A program made the position numbers and the translations under genes. This document shows positions 12,101 to 26,535 of a stretch of 64,000 bases of DNA, piece after piece; position 1 is the first letter of the stretch, and each line of letters opens with the position of its first letter. The stretch spans positions 189,632,596 through 189,696,595 of the forward strand of contig CM063508.1 in NCBI GenBank assembly GCA_032207245.1. Reading direction: 5' to 3'. The notes beneath the pieces are model-generated. The model did not search any database. It was not told the origin of the DNA and was given only the letters and a program-made list of their open reading frames with translations. The DNA comes from Pardosa pseudoannulata. Its lineage: Eukaryota; Arthropoda; Arachnida; Araneae; Lycosidae.

Positions 12101-15100
12101 GAAGGCACGTCATAACAGTATTTAAATGATCTTAAAGTCTAACAAATGTGGTATGTGCGTGTTCGTCTTGAAGAGACCTACACGCCCATATATAATATTC
12201 AATGTTTTAACCAAATTGAAAGGGCTTTTTGAGTGTCCCCATCTGAAAATACTGTGAAAAATATTCTAAAAATCTTCTTAAAACAGAAGGCACGTCATAA
12301 CAGTATTTAAATGATCTTAAAGTCTAACAAATGTGGTATGTGCGTGTTCGTCTTGAAGAGACCTACACGACCATATATAATATTCAATGTTTTAACAGAA
12401 CTGAAAGGGCTTTTTGAGTGTCCCCATCTGAAGATACTGTGAAAAGTATTCTAAAAATCTTCTTAAAACAGAAGGCACGACATAACATTCTTTAAATGAT
12501 GTTAAAGTCTAACAAATGTGGTATGTGCGTGTTCGTCTTGAAGAGACCTACACGACCATATATAATATTCAATGTTTTAACAGAACTGAAAGGGCTTTTT
12601 GAGTGTCCCCATCTGAAAATACTGTGAAAAATATTCTAAAAATCTTCTTAAAACAGAAGGCACGTCATAACATTATTTAAATGATGTTAAAGTCTAACAA
12701 ATGTGGTATGTGCGTGTTCGTCTTGAAGAGACCTACACGCCCATATATAATATTCAATGTTTTAACCAAATTGAAAGGGCTTTTTGAGTGTCCCCATCTG
12801 AAAATACTGTGAAAAATATTCTAAAAATCTTCTTAAAACAGAAGGCACGACATAACATTCTTTAAATGATGTTAAAGTCTAACAAATGTGGTATGTGCGT
12901 GTTCGTCTTGAAGAGACCTACACGCCCATATATAATATTCAATGTTTTAACCAAATTGAAAGGGCTTTTTGAGTGTCCCCATCTGAAAATACTGTGAAAA
13001 ATATTCTAAAAATCTTCTTAAAACAGAAGGCACGTCATAACAGTATTTAAATTATGTTAAAGTCTAACAAATGTGGTATGTGCGTGTTCGTCTTGAAGAG
13101 ACCTACACGCCCATATATAATATTCAATGTTTTAACAAATTGAAAGGGCTTTTTGAGTGTCCCCATCTGAAATACTGTGAAAAATATTCTAAAAATCTTC
13201 TTAAAACAGAAGGCACGACATAACAGTATTTAAATGATGTTAAAGTCTAACAAATGTGGTATGTGCGTGTTCGTCTTGAAGAGACCTACACGCCCATATA
13301 TAATATTCAATGTTTTAACTGACTGAAAGGGCTTTTTGAGTGTCCCCATCTGAAAATACTGTGAAAAATATTCTAAAAATCTTCTTAAAACAGAAGGCAC
13401 GTCATAACAGTATTTAAATGATGTTAAAGTCTAACAAATGTGGTATGTGCGTGTTCGTCTTGAAGAGACCTACACGAACCATATATAATATTCAATGTTT
13501 TAACAGAACTGAAAGGGCTTTTTGAGTGTCCCCATCTGAAAATACTGTGAAAAATATTCTAAAAATCTTCTTAAAACAGAAGGCACAACATAACATTCTT
13601 TAAATGATGTTAAAGTCTAACAAATGTGGTATGTGCGTGTTCGTCTTGAAGAGACCTACACGACCATATATAATATTCAATGTTTTAACAGAATTGAAAG
13701 GGCTTTTTGAGTGTCCCCATCTGAAAATACTGTGAAAAATATTCTAAAAATCTTCTTAAAACAGAAGGCACGACATAACAGTGTTTAAATGATGTTAAAG
13801 TCTAACAAATGTGGTATGTGCGTGTTCGTCTTGAAGAGACCTACACGCCCATATATAATATTCAATGTTTTAACAGAATTGAAAGGGCTTTTTGAGTGTC
13901 CCCATCTGAAAATACTGTGAAAAATATTCTAAAAATCTTCTTAAAACAGATGGCACGTCATAACAGTATTTAAATGATGTTAAAGTCTAACAAATGTGGT
14001 ATGTGCGTGTTCGTCTTGAAGAGACCTACACGCCCATATATAATATTCAATGTTTTAACAGAATTGAAAGGGCTTTTTGAGTGTCCCCATCTGAAAATAC
14101 TGTGAAAAATATTCTAAAAATCTTCTTAAAACAGAAGGCACGACATAACATTCTTTAAATGATGTTAAAGTCTAACAAATGTGGTATGTGCGTGTTCGTC
14201 TTGAAGAGACCTACACGCCCATATATAATATTCAATGTTTTAACCAAATTGAAAGGGCTTTTTGAGTGTCCCCATCTGAAAATACTGTGAAAAATATTCT
14301 AAAAATCTTCTTAAAACAGAAGGCACGTCATAACAGTATTTAAATGATGTTAAAGTCTAACAAATGTGGTATGTGCGTGTTCGTCTTGAAGAGACCTACA
14401 CGCCATATATAATATTCAATGTTTTAACAGATTGGAAAGGGCTTTTTGAGTGTCCCCATCTGAAGATACTGTGAAAAATATTCTAAAAATCTTCTTAAAA
14501 CAGAAGGCACGTCATAACAGTATTTAAATGATGTTAAAGTCTAACAAATGTGGTATGTGCGTGTTCGTCTTGAAGAGACCTACACGACCATATATAATAT
14601 TCAATGTTTTAACAATTGAAAGGGCTTTTTGAGTGTCCCCATCTGAAAATACTGTGAAAAATATTCTAAAAATCTTCTTAAAACAGAAGGCACGACATAA
14701 CAGTATTTGAATGATGTTAAAGTCTAACAAATGTGGTATGTGCGTGTTCGTCTTGAAGAGACCTACACGCCCATATATAATATTCAATGTTTTAACAGAA
14801 TTGAAAGGGCTTTTTGAGTGTCCCCATCTGAAAATACTGTGAAAAATATTCTAAAAATCTTCTTAAAACAGAAGGCACGACATAACATTCTTTAAATGAT
14901 GTTAAAGTCTAACAAATGTGGTATGTGCGTGTTCGTCTTGAAGAGACCTACACGCCCATATATAATATTCAATGTTTTAACCAAATTGAAAGGGCTTTTT
15001 GAGTGTCCCCATCTGAAAATACTGTGAAAAATATTCTAAAAATCTTCTTAAAACAGAAGGCACGTCATAACAGTATTTAAATGATCTTAAAGTCTAACAA

Positions 15101-18100
15101 ATGTGGTATGTGCGTGTTCGTCTTGAAGAGACCTACACGCCCATATATAATATTCAATGTTTTAACAGAATTGAAAGGGCTTTTTGAGTGTCCCCATCTG
15201 AAAATACTGTGAAATATTCTAAAAATCTTCTTAAAACAGAAGGCACGTCATAACAGTATTTAAATGATCTTAAAGTCTAACAAATGTGGTATGTGCGTGT
15301 TCGTCTTGAAGAGACCTACACGACCATATATAATATTCAATGTTTTAACAGAATTGAAAGGGCTTTTTGAGTGTCCCCATCTGAAAATACTGTGAAAAAT
15401 ATTCTAAAAATCTTCTTAAAACAGAAGGCACGTCATAACAGTATTTAAATGATGTTAAAGTCTAACAAATGTGGTATGTGCGTGTTCGTCTTGAAGAGAC
15501 CTACACGCCCATATATAATATTCAATGTTTTAACCAAATTGAAAGGGCTTTTTGAGTGTCCCCATCTGAAAATACTGTGAAAAATATTCTAAAAATCTTC
15601 TTAAAACAGAAGGCACGTCATAACAGTATTTAAATGATCTTAAAGTCTAACAAATGTGGTATGTGCGTGTTCGTCTTGAAGAGACCTACACGCCCATATG
15701 TAATATTCAATGTTTTAACCAAATTGAAAGGGCTTTTTGAGTGTCCCCATCTGAAAATACTGTGAAAAATATTCTAAAAATCTTCTTAAAACAGAAGGCA
15801 CGTCATAACAGTATTTAAATGATGTTAAAGTCTAACAAATGTGGTATGTGCGTGTTCGTCTTGAAGAGACCTACACGCCCATATATAATATTCAATGTTT
15901 TAACAGAATTGAAAGGGCTTTTTGAGTGTCCCCATCTGAAAATACTGTGAAAAATATTCTAAAAATCTTCTTAAAACAGAAGGCACGACATAACATTCTT
16001 TAAATGATGTTAAAGTCTAACAAATGTGGTATGTGCGTGTTCGTCTTGAAGAGACCTACACGACCATATATAATATTCAATGTTTTAACAGAACTGAAAG
16101 GGCTTTTTGAGTGTCCCCATCTGAAAATACTGTGAAAAATATTCTAAAAATCTTCTTAAAACAGAAGGCACGTCATAACAGTATTTAAATGATCTTAAAA
16201 TCTAACAAATGTGGTATGTGCGTGTTCGTCTTGAAGAGACCTACACGCCCATATATAATATTCAATGTTTTAACCAAATTGAAAGGGCTTTTTGAGTGTC
16301 CCCATCTGAAAATACTGTGAAAAATATTCTAAAAATCTTCTTAAAACAGAAGGCACGTCATAACAGTATTTAAATGATGTTAAAGTCTAACAAATGTGGT
16401 ATGTGCGTGTTCGTCTTGAAGAGACCTACACGACCATATATAATATTCAATGTTTTAACAGAACTGAAAGGGCTTTTTGAGTGTCCCCATCTGAAAATAC
16501 TGTGAAAAATATTCTAAAAATCTTCTTAAAACAGAAGGCACGTCATAACATTCTTTAAATGATGTTAAAGTCTAACAAATGTGGTATGTGCGTGTTCGTC
16601 TTGAAGAGACCTACACGCCCATATATAATATTCAATGTTTTAACCAAATTGAAAGGGCTTTTTGAGTGTCCCCATCTGAAAATACTGTGAAAAATATTCT
16701 AAAAATCTTCTTAAAACAGAAGGCACGACATAACAGTATTTAAATGATATTAAAGTCTAACAAATGTGGTATGTGCGTGTTCGTCTTGAAGAGACCTACA
16801 CGGCCATATATAATATTGAATGTTTTAACCAAATTGAAAGGACTTTTTGAGTGTCCCCATCTGAAAATACTGTGAAAAATATTCTAAAAATCTTCTTAAA
16901 ACAGAAGGCACGTCATAACAGTATTTAAATGATGTTAAAGTCTAACAAATGTGGTATGTGCGTGTTCGTCTTGAAGAGACCTACACGACCATATATAATA
17001 TTCAATGTTTTAACCAAATTGAAAGGGCTTTTTGAGTGTCCCCATCTGAAAATACTGTGAAAAATATTCTAAAAATCTTCTTAAAACAGAAGGCACGACA
17101 TAACATTCTTTAAATGATGTTAAAGTCTAACAAATGTGGTATGTGCGTGTTCGTCTTGAAGAGACCTACACGCCCATATATAATATTCAATGTTTTAACA
17201 GAATTGAAAGGGCTTTTTGAGTGTCCCCATCTGAAAATACTGTGAAAAATATATTCTAAAAATCTTCTTAAAACAGAAGGCACGTCATAACAGTATTTAA
17301 ATGATGTTAAAGTCTAACAAATGTGGTATGTGCGTGTTCGTCTTGAAGAGACCTACACGCCCATATATAATATTCAATGTTTTAACCAAATTGAAAGGGC
17401 TTTTTGAGTGTCCCCATCTGAAAATACTGTGAAAAATATTCTAAAAATCTTCTTAAAACAGAAGGCACGTCATAACAGTATTTAAATGATGTTAAAGTCT
17501 AACAAATGTGGTATGTGCGTGTTCGTCTTGAAGATACCTACACGCCCATATATAATATTCAAGGTTTTAACAGGATTGAAAGGGCTTTTTGAGTGTCCCC
17601 ATCTGAAAATACTGTGAAAAATATTCTAAAAATCTTCTTAAAACAGAAGGCACGTCATAACAGTATTTAAATGATTTAAAATCTAACAAATGTGGTATGT
17701 GCGTGTTCGTCTTGAAGAGACCTACACGCCCATATATAATATTCAATGTTTTAACAGAATTGAAAGGGCTTTTTGAGTGTCCCCATCTGAAAATACTGTG
17801 AAAAATATTCTAAAAATCTTCTTAAAACAGAAGGCACCATAACAGTATTTAAATGATGTTAAAGTCTAACAAATGTGGTATGTGCGTGTTCGTCTTGAAG
17901 AGACCTACACGCCCATATATAATATTCAATGTTTTAACCAAATTGAAAGGGCTTTTTGAGTGTCCCCATCTGAAAATACTGTGAAAAATATTCTAAAAAT
18001 CTTCTTAAAACAGAAGGCACGACATAACAGTATTTAAATGATGTTAAAGTCTAACAAATGTGGTATGTGCGTGTTCGTCTTGAAGAGACCTACACGCCCA

Positions 18101-21100
18101 TATATAATATTCAATGTTTTAACCAAATTGAAAGGGCTTTTTGAGTGTCCCCATCTGAAAATACTGTGAAAAATATTCTAAAAATCTTCTTAAAACAGAA
18201 GGCACGTCATAACAGTATTTAAATGATGTTAAAGTCTAACAAATGTGGTATGTGCGTGTTCGTCTTGAAGAGACCTACACGCCCATATATAATATTCAAT
18301 GTTTTAACAGAATTGAAAGGGCTTTTTGAGTGTCCCCATCTGAAAATACTGTGAAAAATATTCTAAAAATCTTCTTAAAACAGAAGGCACGTCATAACAG
18401 TATTTAAATGATTTTAAAGTCTAACAAATGTGGTATGTGCGTGTTCGTCTTGAAGAGACCTACACGCCCATATATAATATTCAATGTTTTAACCAAATTG
18501 AAAGGGCTTTTTGAGTGTCCCCATCTGAAGATACTGTGAAAAGTATTCTAAAAATCTTCTTAAAACAGAAGGCACGACATAACAGTATTTAAATAATTTT
18601 AAAGTCTAACAAATGTGGTATGTGCGTGTTCGTCTTGAAGAGACCTACACGCCCATATATAATATTCAATGTTTTAACCAAATTGAAAGGGCTTTTTGAG
18701 TGTCCCCATCTGAAAATACTGTGAAAAATATTCTAAAAATCTTCTTAAAACAGAAGGCACGTCATAACAGTATTTAAATGATGTTAAAGTCTAACAAATG
18801 TGGTATGTGCGTGTTCGTCTTGAAGAGACCTACACGACCATATATAATATTCAATGTTTTAACAGAACTGAAAGGGCTTTTTGAGTGTCCCCATCTGAAA
18901 ATACTGTGAAAAATATTCTAAAAATCTTCTTAAAACAGAAGGCACGTCATAACAGTATTTAAATGATGTTAAAGTCTAACAAATGTGGTATGTGCGTGTT
19001 CGTCTTGAAGAGTCCTACACGCCATATATAATATTCAATGTTTTAACAGAATTGAAAGGGCTTTTTGAGTGTCCCCATCTGAAAATACTGTGAAAAATAT
19101 TCTAAAAATCTTCTTAAAACAGAAGGCACGACATAACAGTGTTTAAATGATGTTAAAGTCTAACAAATGTGGTATGTGCGTGTTCGTCTTGAAGAGACCT
19201 ACACGCCCATATATAATATTCAATGTTTTAACCAAATTGAAAGGGCTTTTTGAGTGTCCCCATCTGAAAATACTGTGAAAAATATTCTAAAAATCTTCTT
19301 AAAACAGAAGGCACGTCATAACAGTATTTAAATGATGTTAAAGTCTAACAAATGTGGTATGTGCGTGTTCGTCTTGAAGAGACCTACACGCCCATATATA
19401 ATATTCAATGTTTTAACAGAATTGAAAGGGCTTTTTGAGTGTCCCCATCTGAAAATACTGTGAAAAATATTCTAAAAATCTTCTTAAAACAGAAGGCACG
19501 TCATAACAGTATTTAAATGATCTTAAAGTCTAACAAATGTGGTATGTGCGTGTTCGTCTTGAAGAGACCTACACGCCCATATATAATATTCAATGTTTTA
19601 ACAGACTGAAAGGGCTTTTTGAGTGTCCCCATCTGAAAATACTGTGAAAAATATTCTAAAAATCTTCTTAAAACAGAAGGCACGTCATAACAGTATTTAA
19701 ATGATGTTAAAGTCTAACAAATGTGGTATGTGCGTGTTCGTCTTGAAGAGACCTACACGACCATATATAATATTCAATGTTTTAACAGAATTGAAAGGGC
19801 TTTTTGAGTGTCCCCATCTGAAAATACTGTGAAAAATATTCTAAAAATCTTCTTAAAACAGAAGGCACGACATAACAGTCTTTAAATGATGTTAAAGTCT
19901 AACAAATGTGGTATGTGCGTGTTCGTCTTGAAGAGACCTACACGCCCATATATAATATTCAATGTTTTAACAGAATTGAAAGGGCTTTTTGAGTGTCCCC
20001 ATCTGAAAATACTGTGAAAAATATTCTAAAAATCTTCTTAAAACAGAAGGCACGACATAACATTCTTTAAATGATGTTTAAAGTCTAACAAATGTGGTAT
20101 GTGCGTGTTCGTCTTGAAGAGACCTACACGCCCATATATAATATTCAATGTTTTAACTGACTGAAAGGGCTTTTTGAGTGTCCCCATCTGAAAATACTGT
20201 GAAAAATATTCTAAAAATCTTCTTAAAACAGAAGGCACGACATAACAGTATTTAAATGATGTTAAAGTCTAACAAATGTGGTATGTGCGTGTTCGTCTTG
20301 AAGAGACCTACACGCCCATATATAATATTCAATGTTTTAACCAAATTGAAAGGGCTTTTTGAGTGTCCCCATCTGAAAATACTGTGAAAAATATTCTAAA
20401 AATCTTCTTAAGACAGAAGGCACGTCATAACTGTATTTAAATGATCTTAAAGTCTAACAAATGTGGTATGTGCGTGTTCGTCTTGAAGAGACCTACACGA
20501 CCATATATAATATTCAATGTTTTAACAGAATTGAAAGGGCTTTTTGAGTGTCCCCATCTGAAAATACTGTGAAAAATATTCTAAAAATCTTCTTAAAACA
20601 GAAGGCACGACATAACATTCTTTAAATGATGTTAAAGTCTAACAAATGTGGTATGTGCGTGTTCGTCTTGAAGAGACCTACACGCCCATATATAATATTC
20701 AATGTTTTAACCAAATTGAAAGGGCTTTTTGAGTGTCCCCATCTGAAAATACTGTGAAAAATATTCTAAAAATCTTCTTAAAACAGAAGGCACGACATAA
20801 CAGTATTTAAATGATGTTAAAGTCTAACAAATGTGGTATGTGCGTGTTCGTCTTGAAGAGACCTACACGACCATATATAATATTCAATGTTTTAACAAAA
20901 TTGAAAGGGCTTTTTGAGTGTCCCCATCTGAAAATACTGTGAAAAATATTCTAAAAATCTTCTTAAAACAGAAGGCACGACATAACATTCTTTTAATGAT
21001 GTTAAAGTCTAACAAATGTGGTATGTGCGTGTTCGTCTTGAAGAGACCTACACGCCCATATATAATATTCAATGTTTTAACCAAATTGAAAGGGCTTTTT

Positions 21101-24100
21101 GAGTGTCCCCATCTGAAAATACTGTGAAAAATATTCTAAAAATCTTCTTAAAACAGAAGGCACGACATAACAGTATTTGAATGATGTTAAAGTCTAACAA
21201 ATGTGGTATGTGCGTGTTCGTCTTGAAGAGACCTACACGCCCATATATAATATTCAATGTTTTAACCAAATTGAAAGGGCTTTTTGAGTGTCCCCATCTG
21301 AAAATACTGTGAAAAATATTCTAAAAATCTTCTTAAAACAGAAGGCACGACATAACAGTCTTTTAATGATGTTAAAGTCTAACAAATGTGGTATGTGCGT
21401 GTTCGTCTTGAAGAGACCTACACGCCCATATATAATATTCAATGTTTTAACCAAATTGAAAGGGCTTTTTGAGTGTCCCCATCTGAAAATACTGTGAAAA
21501 ATATTCTAAAAATCTTCTTAAAACAGAAGGCACGACATAACATTATTTAAATGATGTTAAAGTCTAACAAATGTGGTATGTGCGTGTTCGTCTTGAAGAG
21601 ACCTACACGACCAGATATAATATTCAATGTTTTAACAGAATTGAAAGGGCTTTTTGAGTGTCCCCATCTGAAAATACTGTGAAAAATATTCTAAAAATCT
21701 TCTTAAAACAGAAGGCACGTCATAACAGTATTTAAATGATGTTAAAGTCTAACAAATGTGGTATGTGCGTGTTCGTCTTGAAGAGACCTACACGCCCATA
21801 TATAATATTCAATGTTTTAACAGAATTGAAAGGGCTTTTTGAGTGTCCCCATCTGAAAATACTGTGAAAAATATTCTAAAAATCTTCTTAAAACAGAAGG
21901 CACGACATAACAGTATTTAAATGATGTTAAAGTCTAACAAATGTGGTATGTGCGTGTTCGTCTTGAAGAGACCTACACGCCCATATATAATATTCAATGT
22001 TTTAACAGAATTGAAAGGGCTTTTTGAGTGTCCCCATCTGAAGATACTGTGAAAAGTATTCTAAAAATCTTCTTAAAACAGAAGGCACGACATAACATAT
22101 TTTAAATGATGTTAAAGTCTAACAAATGTGGTATGTGCGTGTTCGTCTTGAAGAGACCTACACGCCCATATATAATATTCAATGTTTTAACAGAATTGAA
22201 AGGGCTTTTTGAGTGTCCCCATCTGAAAATACTGTGAAAAATATTCTAAAAATCTTCTTAAAACAGAAGGCACGTCATAACATTTTTTAAATGATGTTAA
22301 AGTCTAACAAATGTGGTATGTGCGTGTTCGTCTTGAAGAGACCTACACGACCATATATAATATTCAATGTTTTAACAGAACTGAAAGGGCTTTTTGAGTG
22401 TCCCCATCTGAAAATACTGTGAAAAATATTCTAAAAATCTTCTTAAAACAGAAGGCACGACATAACATTCTTTAAATGATGTTAAAGTCTAACAAATGTG
22501 GTATGTGCGTGTTCGTCTTGAAGAGACCTACACGCCCATATATAATATTCAATGTTTTAACCAAATTGAAAGGGCTTTTTGAGTGTCCCCATCTGAAAAT
22601 ACTGTGAAAAATATTCTAAAAATCTTCTTAAAACAGAAGGCACGTCATAACAGTATTTAAATGATCTTTAAAGTCTAACAAATGTGGTATGTGCGTGTTC
22701 GTCTTGAAGAGACCTACACGCCCATATATAATATTCAATGTTTTAACAGAATTGAAAGGGCTTTTTGAGTGTCCCCATCTGAAAATACTGTGAAAAATAT
22801 TCTAAAAATCTTCTTAAAACAGAAGGCACGACATAACAGTATTTAAATGATGTTAAAGTCTAACAAATGTGGTATGTGCGTGTTCGTCTTGAAGAGACCT
22901 ACACGACCATATATAATATTCAATGTTTTAACAGAACTGAAAGGGCTTTTTGAGTGTCCCCATCTGAAAATACTGTGAAAAATATTCTAAAAATCTTCTT
23001 AAAACAGAAGGCACGACATAACAGTATTTAAATGATGTTAAAGTCTAACAAATGTGGTATGTGCGTGTTCGTCTTGAAGAGACCTACACGCCCATATATA
23101 ATATTCAATGTTTTAACCAAATTGAAAGGGCTTTTTGAGTGTCCCCATCTGAAAATACTGTGAAAAATATTCTAAAAATCTTCTTAAAACAGAAGGCACG
23201 TCATAACAGTATTTAAATGATCTTAAAGTCTAACAAATGTGGTATGTGCGTGTTCGTCTTGAAGAGACCTACACGCCCATATATAATATTCAATGTTTTA
23301 ACAGAAATGAAAGGGCTTTTTGAGTGTCCCCATCTGAAGATACTGTGAAAAATATTCTAAAAATCTTCTTAAAACAGAAGGCACGACATAACAGTATTTA
23401 AATGATGTTAAAGTCTAACAAATGTGGTATGTGCGTGTTCGTCTTGAAGAGACCTACACGCCCATATATAATATTCAATGTTTTAACAGAATTGAAAGGG
23501 CTTTTTGAGTGTCCCCATCTGAAAATACTGTGAAAAATATTCTAAAAATCTTCTTAAAACAGAAGGCACGTCATAACATTCTTTAAATGATGTTAAAGTC
23601 TAACAAATGTGGTATGTGCGTGTTCGTCTTGAAGAGACCTACACGCCCATATATAATATTCAATGTTTTAACAGAACTGAAAGGGCTTTTTGAGTGTCCC
23701 CATCTGAAGATACTGTGAAAAATATTCTAAAAATCTTCTTAAAACAGAAGGCACGTCATAACAGTATTTAAATGATCTTAAAGTCTAACAAATGTGGTAT
23801 GTGCGTGTTCGTCTTGAAGAGACCTACACGCCCATATATAATATTCAATGTTTTAACCAAATTGAAAGGGCTTTTTGAGTGTCCCCATCTGAAAATACTG
23901 TGAAAAATATTCTAAAAATCTTCTTAAAACAGAAGGCACGTCATAACAGTATTTAAATGATGTTAAAGTCTAACAAATGTGGTATGTGCGTGTTCGTCTT
24001 GAAGAGACCTACACGACCATATATAATATTCAATGTTTTAACAGAACTGAAAGGGCTTTTTGAGTGTCCCCATCTGAAAATACTGTGAAAAATATTCTAA

Positions 24101-25924
24101 AAATCTTCTTAAAACAGAAGGCACGACATAACAGTATTTAAATGATGTTAAAGTCTAACAAATGTGGTATGTGCGTGTTCGTCTTGAAGAGACCTACACG
24201 CCCATATATAATATTCAATGTTTTAACCAAATTGAAAGGGCTTTTTGAGTGTCCCCATCTGAAAATACTGTGAAAAATATTCTAAAAATCTTCTTAAAAC
24301 AGAAGGCACGTCATAACAGTATTTAAATGATCTTAAAGTCTAACAAATGTGGTATGTGCGTGTTCGTCTTGAAGAGACCTACACGCCCATATATAATATT
24401 CAATGTTTTAACAGAATTGAAAGGGCTTTTTGAGTGTCCCCATCTGAAAATACTGTGAAAAATATTCTAAAAATCTTCTTAAAACAGAAGGCACGTCATA
24501 ACAGTATTTAAATGATGTTAAAGTCTAACAAATGTGGTATGTGCGTGTTCGTCTTGAAGAGACCTACACGTCCATATATAATATTCAATGTTTTAACAGA
24601 ATTGAAAGGGCTTTTTGAGTGTCCCCATCTGAAAATACTGTGAAAAATATTCTAAAAATCTTCTTAAAACAGAAGGCACGACATAACATTCTTTAAATGA
24701 TGTTAAAGTCTAACAAATGTGGTATGTGCGTGTTCGTCTTGAAGAGACCTACACGCCCATATATAATATTCAATGTTTTAACAGAATTGAAAGGGCTTTT
24801 TGAGTGTCCCCATCTGAAAATACTGTGAAAAATATTCTAAAAATCTTCTTAAAACAGATGGCACGTCATAACAGTATTTAAATGATGTTAAAGTCTAACA
24901 AATGTGGTATGTGCGTGTTCGTCTTGAAGAGACCTACACGCCCATATATAATATTCAATGTTTTAACAGAATTGAAAGGGCTTTTTGAGTGTCCCCATCT
25001 GAAAATACTGTGAAAAATATTCTAAAAATCTTCTTAAAACAGAAGGCACGTCATAACAGTATTTAAATGATGTTAAAGTCTAACAAATGTGGTATGTGCG
25101 TGTTCGTCTTGAAGAGACCTACACGCCCATATATAATATTCAATGTTTTAACAGAATTGAAAGGGCTTTTTGAGTGTCCCCATCTGAAAATACTGTGAAA
25201 AATATTCTAAAAATCTTCTTAAAACAGAAGGCACGTCATAACAGTATTTAAATGATGTTAAAGTCTAACAAATGTGGTATGTGCGTGTTCGTCTTGAAGA
25301 GACCTACACGCCCATATATAATATTCAATGTTTTAACAGAATTGAAAGGGCTTTTTGAGTGTCCCCATCTGAAAATACTGTGAAAAATATTCTAAAAATC
25401 TTCTTAAAACAGAAGGCACGACATAACATTCTTTAAATGATGTTAAAGTCTAACAAATGTGGTATGTGCGTGTTCGTCTTGAAGAGACCTACACGCCCAT
25501 ATATAATATTCAATGTTTTAACAGAATTGAAAGGGCTTTTTGAGTGTCCCCATCTGAAAATACTGTGAAAAATATTCTAAAAATCTTCTTAAAACAGAAG
25601 GCACGTCATAACAGTATTTAAATGATGTTAAAGTCTAACAAATGTGGTATGTGCGTGTTCGTCTTGAAGAGACCTACACGCCCATATATAATATTCAATG
25701 TTTTAACAGAAATGAAAGGGCTTTTTGAGTGTCCCCATCTGAAGATACTGTGAAAAATATTCTAAAAATCTTCTTAAAACAGAAGGCACGACATAACAGT
25801 ATTTAAATGATGTTAAAGTCTAACAAATGTGGTATGTGCGTGTTCGTCTTGAAGAGACCTACACGCCCATATATAATATTCAATGTTTTAACCAAATTGA
25901 AAGGGCTTTTTGAGTGTCCCCATC

Positions 25925-26535
25925 TGAAAATACTGTGAAAAATATTCTAAATTCTTCTTAAAACAGATGGCACGTCATAGCAGTATTTAAATGATGTTAA
26001 AGTCTAACAAATGTGGTATGTGCGTGTTCGTCTTGAAGAGACCTACACGCCCATATATAATATTCAATGTTTTAACCAAATTGAAAGGGCTTTTTGAGTG
26101 TCCCCATCTGAAAATACTGTGAAAAATGTTCTAAAAATCTTCTTTCAACAGATGGCACGTCATAACAGTATTTAAATGATGTTAAAGTCTAACAAATGTG
26201 GTATGTGCGTGTTCGTCTTGAAGAGACCTACACGTCCATATATAATATTCATTGTTTTAACAGAATTGAAAGGGCTTTTTGAGTGTCCACATCTGAAAAT
26301 ACTGTGAAAAATATTCTAAAAATCTTCTTTCAACAGAAGGCACGATATAACAGTATTTAAATGATGTTAAAGTCTAACAAATGTGGTATGTGCGTGTTCG
26401 TCTTGAAGACACCTACACGCTCATATATAATATTCAATGAGTTAACAGAATTGAAAGGGCTATTTGAGTGTCCCCATCTGAAAATACTGTGAAAAAGATT
26501 CTAAAAATCTTCTTAAAACAGAAGGCAACATAACA
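25925..26535 (+). repeat. Island of divergent monomers inside the array
   Basis: About three to four consecutive copies carry many private changes: CTAAATTCTTC and CATAGCAG near 25,950-25,980, AAAATGTTC and TCTTTCAACAG near 26,126-26,151, TTCATTGTTT at 26,249, GTCCACATCTG at 26,285 and a second TCTTTCAACAG at 26,326, then GAAGACACC, ACGCTCAT, AATGAGTTAAC, CTATTTGAG and AAAAAGATTC up to 26,500. The TCTTTCAACAG change is shared by two neighbouring copies, which points to a local duplication after the mutation arose. It may mark an older segment protected from homogenisation. Confidence 0.75.
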
